From assembly GCA_001465935.1 (NCBI GenBank), contig LNKV01000004.1, forward strand, positions 496,001 through 560,000: a stretch of 64,000 nt of DNA. The letters are read 5' to 3'. The number at the start of each line of letters is the position of its first letter. Positions within the stretch are counted from its first letter, which is position 1. The notes beneath the pieces were generated by a model. It was not told where the DNA came from and ran no database searches. It saw only the letters and a list, made by a program, of their open reading frames with translations. The position numbers and the translations under genes are program-made. Of this stretch, positions 57,462 through 64,000 are shown piece after piece. The DNA comes from Clarireedia homoeocarpa. Lineage: Eukaryota > Ascomycota > Leotiomycetes > Helotiales > Rutstroemiaceae.

Positions 57462-59362
57462 TTAGAATTTCTGATGGAAAGAGCTGCGAGCAATCTATCG
57501 CAAACATTATTATTAGCCTCGCTCATCAAATACATCGGAAAAGATAACTTACCACGCTCCTCAACCTCTTTCCCCAAATATACATCGGCAGTGCCACAGC
57601 GGAAACTGCCAAGTTCGCTATAGCCACCACCGTAAAAACGCTCTTCGCACCACTCCTCTCAAACCACCCATTCACAAAGTCACTCATAATCAAACTTAAC
57701 ACCGCCTTAATGAAATTCATCGTGACAAACGCCTGCGGTGCCAAGCTGTTATGACAATCCATAACATAAGTAAACATCGAGCTCGTGGCAAACGGCACCG
57801 CGAAAGTCTGGACTCCAAGGAACGCGATAGGAACATAAATATCCATGCCAGCAGCAACGCTGTAGCCGAAACCGATGTATGCGACGGTGGAGAGGGACGC
57901 GGCGACGATCATGAGCACGAGACGGAATTCTGGCTCGTAAATCCCGTTGTTGTGGCGCGTCATAAATTGAACAACCCAATCAGCGCAGTAGCCGGACGTG
58001 AGAGTGCCGACGAGACCAACGCCAAAGAGGGGGAGATTGGTGAGGCCAATGGCGGATGAGGAGAGGTTGTATGGTGGGGCGGAGAACAGGGTATCTTGGA
58101 GAAGCGCGATGAGTGTTAGACCAGCGGCATAAAAGGAGTAAGTAAAAGCGGAGAAGATGACAGCGGGGAATGTGACGAGTGGGATGGGTTTTCCGGCTAG
58201 AGCCCAGAAACTGCTATCGGAAAGGCGGCCGTTGAAGATACGGAGACGCTCGCGGAGGGTTTTCTTCATGTCAGGGAGGATGATCTCGTAGATGCGGCCT
58301 TCGGTTTTGTCGACGATGAGCTCGGTCGGTGGGTTAATAGGCTTGACGTATCGAGTCTCTGGGACGAAAAAATACATGGTCGGGATAATCAACGCGTAGA
58401 TAAGACCACAGATACCGAAGGTGTATTTAAAGCCGAGGGTTTGAATGATAAAGCCTGCGATGACCTGGCTGCAGACTTGTTAACATGATGCATAATGCAT
58501 GGTGTGGGGTTGTTGATCATACCCAAGCTTGACTCCACCCATAACGAACAAGTTCCATATACTCAGCATCCTTCCCTTTTCATGAACAAAGAAGATCTCC
58601 GATACGGTGGCACTAACAAGCGTTTCGAGTGGAGAAGCGCAGAACCCTTGAATAGCGCGCATGACAGATAGGGAAATGAAGCTCTATGGATAATGTCAAC
58701 TGATGATCCTCTACTTGTCAAACGAGCATGACATACGTTTGCGAAGAATCCCCAAGCACATGTTCCTAAGAGACCAATTGTCGATATGATAAATACCGGA
58801 CGCTTTCCCCATACCGCTGCGGCTGCCGCGGTGAAGAATGTCCCCGACCCGGTTGTAAGTTGCATTATTCCGACAATATTGAAGGAGACTTGGTCAGTAG
58901 TGACACCGAAGAAATTTGCTATATCTTCTGAGCCGGTGGTGATCATCGGTCCGAGTCTACAAGTATGTTAGTGTCTGGAAAGGGAATAACAGGGGATTAT
59001 GTCGAACATACGAAACAGTGACTCCGGCAGTCAGAGACAAGATCAATAGAATTGCTAACTTAGTGGCAGTAGACCTGGCATAACGTTAATGGTGATCTTA
59101 TATTAAATAGAGATGTTGCTTTACCAATTCAGAGGATCATTTGGACTTTCCGAAGGTTGGGGGTTGAGGACAATCTCACCCCTCTTCTTCGGTTCTACAT
59201 ATTCCCAGCTCTCTGGTGTTGCTAGCCTGGATGTTAGCAAGATTCAATTGGCACACCACGAGCGAACATAGGCTCACATGAGGCAGCAGAATTCTCATTG
59301 AGGTTCACAGTTCCAGGAATATTTGGATATTTTGGATCTTGCAGGATGCCCCATCCAACCAT
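57462..59362 (-). CDS. MFS transporter, DHA1-like, about 524 aa, seven exons
   Basis: A major facilitator permease. Exons 59362..59278, 59221..59125, 59074..59012, 58956..58737, 58683..58523, 58468..57553 and 57494..57462 join in phase. The N-terminal tail ends in PQPSESPNDPLNWST, the same signature as the transporter at 11889-13547, followed by helices (KLAILLILSLTAGVTVS). Motif A is AAAVWGKRPVFI, and MRAIQGFCASPLETLVSATV matches helix 4-5. The central loop (PETRYVKPINPPTELIVDK...) is long and hydrophilic, and the second half ends with SVFTVVAIANLAVSAVALP. The last 11-codon exon is uncertain; without its 5' intron, the protein would end at 57526. It lies on the same strand as the methyltransferase at 60830. 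Substrate unknown. Confidence 0.85.
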
Positions 59363-60829
59363 TTTGAATTATTTTCTGATCTAAAAGAATATATTGACGT
59401 AAACTTGTAGCGAAAGTCTCATTCCAATTGAGGAGCGGGGAGGGACAGAGAGAGAGAGAGAAGACAATAAACAAAAGGATTCAACAAAAGTTACAAGAAT
59501 ATCGAAGAAAGTATATACGGACTCGCCAGCGATGTGCCGCAATGAATGAATTTATTGAAGCGGAAGGGAGGAATCGAACGGTCAGAAAGAGAGAAAAAAA
59601 TCAATACATGAATGTACGGTGTAGAAAAGTCCTCCATGATGCACGATTGCCCAATACTTATCAGACCAAAAAAGTGGAAATATTAACCAGTATCTATAAC
59701 TCTACAGACCGATTATCTCCAAATGCTTGTTGCTCATGATGCCCTGTACCAAATTTCCTTCACGAGCTGGTAAATTTGCTTGAGTGGAGTGGTTTCAGGC
59801 TGAGATATCCTCACTAAGGCTATACGGTAGAGATAATAGCGGAGCCTTGTTGAGCGAGATGTGGACGAGGATAGATTCTTCGCCGGTTTCTATTCTGGTC
59901 ATCCGAGATTGTGTTTGGTTATGTGACTGTCAACGGCCATCATCTTGAGGTTATCATAGTTGGCAGGTCGAACCGTCTGAACTGAACAGATCATTGATAA
60001 GATCCACCGGATTATTTTAAGAAGGATCAACTATTAGCCGTATCAGAATCGCAAGGAACCAATCAAGTCAAAGGGATACTGTTTATTTTTGACAAGTTCC
60101 GTTTCGGAGGCGTAGACGTAGTTTGACGTTGTTGTGGAATTGTTGTGGAATTGTTGTGAAAAGAGCAATTGCTGACGACACATCCCGTTTGAGGTCAATA
60201 GAATTTTAAGCTTGGCGGTGTGGTCCTTGGACGGGTTGCCCGAATATACCCAGCATTGCTTCGTTTGGGAAATCCGTGGGCCCATGTCAATGCACCCAGT
60301 ACCCGCCAGCAGAAAAAAAACATGGTCTGCACAGGCATAGAAACAGAGTAGGTCCCATTTTATTTCATGTGAAGCCGGAGACTTACTTCAAGTAGATGAA
60401 GTCGCGTGCCAGAACTATTGGACAATAACTTCCTCCCAATTGATCTGGAACGTCTGAATGGACATGCATGTCTTCGTGAAAATGGAGTGGTCAATATGTA
60501 TAGGGCAAATACACAAGAATGGAGCTTTGAAGAGGGTTTGATAATCAATTTTCTAGCCATTTGCTGCTGCTCACCGATATCACCTCTTCGGTCATGCATC
60601 CTCTTAGAGTCTTGGGCGAGTCATGTTCCTGAGACTTTCCTACGAAAAATTCTTCGTTGTTGCAAGTATATATCGCCCAATTCATCTGCCTCTTTGTCGT
60701 CCCGGTCGCTGTGATCAGCATCACACACCAGTTATGGGACTGAGCTCAGGAAGCTCTCATGGCCATCCCCCTTCAATCCCGGCAATAGGCATCAGCACTC
60801 GCGCCATCGACTTTTCTTGTTTGTTCATT
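59363..60829. other. Intergenic region
   Basis: Purine-rich frames at 59428-59739 have no motif. A TTGTTGTGGAA repeat lies near 60127-60155. No gene is supported. Confidence 0.45.
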
Positions 60830-62659
60830 CTAAGTTGTTCGACTGGGCGACGCGCGAGGTGTTGCGACAGGTTTTTGTGCATAAACTACACGATGCGTAT
60901 AATACGCGTGAGTGCTGGGATCTCGAGCCGCTGCTCGAACATTCGCACTATGCTTGCGTTAGTCGTCATGATCTTCGTTTCTATCACGCCGGCTCAACTT
61001 ACCAGAAAACCTGCACCTCCGGTAGAGTCATCTATTACATGCATCAGTTTCAGATGTCGAGTGTTGATCTTTGAATTGTCAGGTTTCAGGTTCGCAGACA
61101 CGTACCCCCATAACTTTCGTAAGAAGCTGCACCGCAAAGCCTTCTAATCCAACGTCGAACTGTAGAAGGTTCCATCTTCCCAGCTCTCTTAATTTTGGAT
61201 CGCTGCTCCACTCTCCCAAGGGTGTTTTAAATGTTTCTTCGCGCAGGTTGATAAATCCAGCTCTCGTCATATCTGAAGCCATCGTGGGGCACAGATCCAT
61301 TGATTGTCCAGTACGTTCCCCCGCCTGGTTGAAAAGCTGTTTGAGATCAGTCTGATGCTAACAAGTATAGACGTCGATCCACCGAAATGCAACAGCAAGA
61401 AACCCTCCGTACGTACACCTGTGAATCTATTCATAGGATTGTCCCGTGCAAGTGTTCCGTCATCACTGTGAAGGTATAAGGACGGCTCTATCTGTTCAAT
61501 AAAGCCCCCAGGCTTTAAGTGTCTACTGAATGTGAGGCGATGTCTGACGATGATCAATAAGGCTTGTATCTTACTTAAAGGCTTGTTCATAGACTTTTGG
61601 CCAATCCGGTACGCTACCGAAGAGACTGCGAATGTGTATAAAGTCGAAGTGTGAAAGAGGATATGTCCATTCCTCGGTCATATCGTCTATCTCGAATCTT
61701 AAAGATACTATGTTAGTCGTTTCTTGCTTATGAGTCTCCAACAGATAAATAGCAAATACCCACCTGCAATTTGGTGGTACCACTGATAAAACCCAGTGTC
61801 AGTACAGTGTATAGGTAACAATAACTTCATAACGGCTTGTGTCGTATCTTTAAGCTCGCCTCTATGCATTTCTGCGGCCTGAAAATAAGTTGAAAACGAG
61901 ACTGTGCTTACTTTCAGGTTGAATTGGAGACAAATCAGTCCCCAGAACGGACGCATTTGCATATAGGTCAGCAAAATCAATCGCCCATATTCCTGTGCCA
62001 GTGCCCAGATCTAACACCCTCTTCTCTCGTGGTCAGTTTCCGTTTGAAATAACACTACTCATCAATCATGATTGTTGGCAGTGCCGGACGATTTACCTCA
62101 ATGTTATCAGGTATTGGTGCAAGGAACAGTCTTCCGTCAAGCATCGAGAGGAATCGTTGATGGCTATTTCCATGTTAAAAATCTGAGCATGTTCTGCTTC
62201 TTTTCGATCATACCTAATATCTAGATGTTCATTCTGTAGCTCATCGTTCGGTGCCCTACATTAAGTTCGGTTAGATCGTTGGCTGTCGAAAGTCTCATCA
62301 AACAGACTAGCAAATGTGGAACAACCTACCAGTACGCGCCTTCTCTATATGCTTGGTATCTTCTACCATTTTCGACTCGAAATGCCATGGCACTCGAATC
62401 TATCGAGTATGTGTCTCCTGCTCTGTTTCGTTTGCATCGTCACTCGCTATACTTGGCAGGAATGGTGATCCTCATTGCTCGGGAAACACTCACTCATCTT
62501 CTTCGGAAGAACACGAACGAGAAGAGCCACGCGCGGGAGCCTACAGTAGTAGGTGTTAGATATGCCGTGCGCACGGGTGACTACCAACTTCGGGCTGGGA
62601 AAAATCTGCCGAAGTCTACGTACCTCTTCCTGCTGCTCATCATTTCCTGGCGCGGTCAT
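60830..62659 (-). CDS. LaeA-like SAM-dependent methyltransferase, 345 aa, 12 exons
   Basis: A class I methyltransferase of the LaeA-like group, which in fungi includes regulators and enzymes of specialised metabolism. Twelve exons join in phase: 62659..62624, 62540..62494, 62422..62330, 62255..62214, 62163..62097, 62023..61912, 61782..61764, 61697..61575, 61522..61417, 61351..61106, 61031..61003 and 60947..60830. Early residues read [11 protein letters not shown] and [10 protein letters not shown]. Motif I is [17 protein letters not shown], followed by [10 protein letters not shown], then [19 protein letters not shown] and [14 protein letters not shown]. The C-terminal half has [17 protein letters not shown], and the end reads LPEVQVFCANVRAA. 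Family members usually have QPEW where this gives QPEM; the residue spans a splice site, so it is sensitive to the model. ATG 62659 is followed by a short acidic N-terminus. It may be a LaeA paralogue, not LaeA itself. Confidence 0.82.
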
Positions 62660-64000
62660 CTTTCTTCCAGGTTCAATATGTGGCTAAGTTCTAAGAGCGT
62701 TCAGGAAAAAGGAGCACTTTTGCCCACGGATGAGAATGTTACGAATTCCGTCACTCAATGTCGAAGGATATAAGAAGATGAAATCTGCATAGGGTAGGTA
62801 CGACGGGGGCGGGAGTCAACATCCCAAGAGACGAGCTCCCGGGTCGTGCCCCGTGTCTTAAAATCTTACCAAACAGGGGGATCGGAATTTGGGTTCGGGT
62901 AGAGTAGAGGTGTGGAAACAGGAACTGTCGAAGTACATTGTGGCGGATACCAGCGGGGTCTTGGGACTGAGCTCTGATTGATGCGTTGGCAAAGTGAGGT
63001 GAAGGCTAGATAGAATAGATGATGTGCAGGGTACAAGCAAGGACCCAGAATAGAAAAGATTGGCACAGTTTCTAAATATTCCAAAAGTTGTGGGCGTTGT
63101 AGGTCCTTTTTACGCGGAACGAATGGGATGAAGGGGAACAATGAGGCAGAGAATAGGGACATTTGGAATGTCATGGATTGTTCTCTGAACCCGGTCATTA
63201 CCTGCATCACCCGTTAAGTATTACCGGTACGGTAAGCCGCTGACCTTCCGGTGTGCTGGGTCGGCCGTCTCCAGAGGCGTGGGTATGATCTAGGTTTGGA
63301 TAGATGGGATGGATGGGTTGGGATTTTGGAAGTGTTCCCGAAAAACTGTGGTCCGTAATCCACTCCCCGCTCCCTGCAGTAGTCCCACGAATCCCAAGGG
63401 ACTGTATAAAAGCCTGTCAGAACTTTCATAACCAAGACCCAACCAACTACTTCATCCAGATATCAGTTATCAGGAATGTAACCCTATTATGTACCGATTA
63501 TGTGTCATGGATTATGTACAGTATTACGAATTATGGGTGCATATTGGATTCGCTCATGGGAACATATCGTCCCATTCTATTCCATCTTGCTTGTTCCTTT
63601 TTGAAAGACCCGACCATCTGCCCGCCTCCCCGCCTCTGACTGGCCCTGCACTGCATTTCGCTGCATGTTTTACATGGTTATTTCTCGTACGAAGTTGCAG
63701 AAGAAGTAAAGATTTCCGACACGGGAAAGGGCTTGTAGTTATGTATTTCATTTCATTTGTCTGTTGCCATTACGAAAGGCATGGAAAGATCCAAGAGATT
63801 TATTTTACCCCTAAGCTGCGCGTCTAGCGCTCCAAAAATGACTAGAACTACTCCATAGACAGAACGAATCAAAACAAAAGACACCCAAGACATGCCTCGA
63901 CTTCTGCTGGTGACTGTACTGCCCACTTGTCCACTTACTGTACGCTGGGCAGTATATTGCAGAAGGCTGCCTGTATTAACATATCGCATTTCCCCAATAT
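62660..64000. other. Right-end intergenic sequence
   Basis: No gene is supported between the methyltransferase start and the end of the window. Short frames here have no recognisable family signature, and a gene beyond the edge cannot be excluded. Confidence 0.45.

Noticed and set aside
60623..61147. Plus-strand frame of 174 codons
   Set aside because: It is opposite the last exons of the methyltransferase, whose own frames match the family.
1..64000. Transposon, CRISPR, tRNA or rRNA features
   Set aside because: I saw no transposase, reverse transcriptase, long terminal repeat, spacer array, or convincing tRNA or rRNA motif by eye. A covariance-model search (tRNAscan, Rfam) would be needed to exclude small RNAs.

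Overview
The window looks like nuclear DNA of a filamentous ascomycete (Pezizomycotina; a leotiomycete-like fungus is my guess, not shown). Genes carry short introns, mostly about 50-90 bases, with GT..AG ends and CTAAC/CTGAC-like branch sites. The gene content is typical of these fungi: a HET-domain protein, several 2EXR-domain proteins, a LaeA-like methyltransferase, two DHA1-type transporters, and the housekeeping genes INO80 and ARB1. Genes sit on both strands and are separated by long intergenic tracts rich in microsatellites and minisatellites. Wherever I propose introns, exon phases were followed and the spliced length is a multiple of three, except in the calpain gene, where the 5' part stays unresolved.

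Layout. 1-2.2 kb: a secreted S41-type peptidase, cut by the window edge. 2.2-7.6 kb: a gene-poor tract with one small cysteine-rich protein gene and a strong hairpin. 7.6-11.1 kb: a membrane-anchored protein of unknown function and a calpain-family gene that has lost its catalytic cysteine and has a broken 5' reading frame. 11.9-18.5 kb: an MFS transporter, a FAD amine oxidase and a probable F-box protein, separated by tandem repeats. 18.9-23.1 kb: a HET-domain protein, a partial and transition-mutated copy of its first exon, and a secreted TNT-type NADase, all on the minus strand. 24.2-25.1 kb: a 2EXR protein. 26.5-38.3 kb: a housekeeping block of INO80 ATPase, ARB1-type ABCF ATPase and ketopantoate reductase. 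39-47.6 kb: four more 2EXR genes and a wrecked fifth copy. 50.5-55.5 kb: a seven-helix receptor and an MDR-family oxidoreductase. 57.5-62.7 kb: a second DHA1-type transporter and a 12-exon LaeA-like methyltransferase on the same strand.

Most biology here is accessory. The 2EXR family has expanded locally by duplication and is decaying. The HET and NADase neighbours could both belong to self/non-self or antagonistic functions, but the NADase has a signal peptide, so a shared pathway is only a hypothesis. The LaeA-like methyltransferase and the nearby transporter could be parts of a small specialised-metabolism locus, but no backbone synthase is present. I found no CRISPR array, no intact transposon, and no tRNA or rRNA gene that I could support. 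The best leads are the C-to-S calpain, the RIP-like decayed copy of the HET exon, the 2EXR array with its pseudogene, the conserved-looking 52-residue cysteine-rich protein, and two intergenic hairpins.
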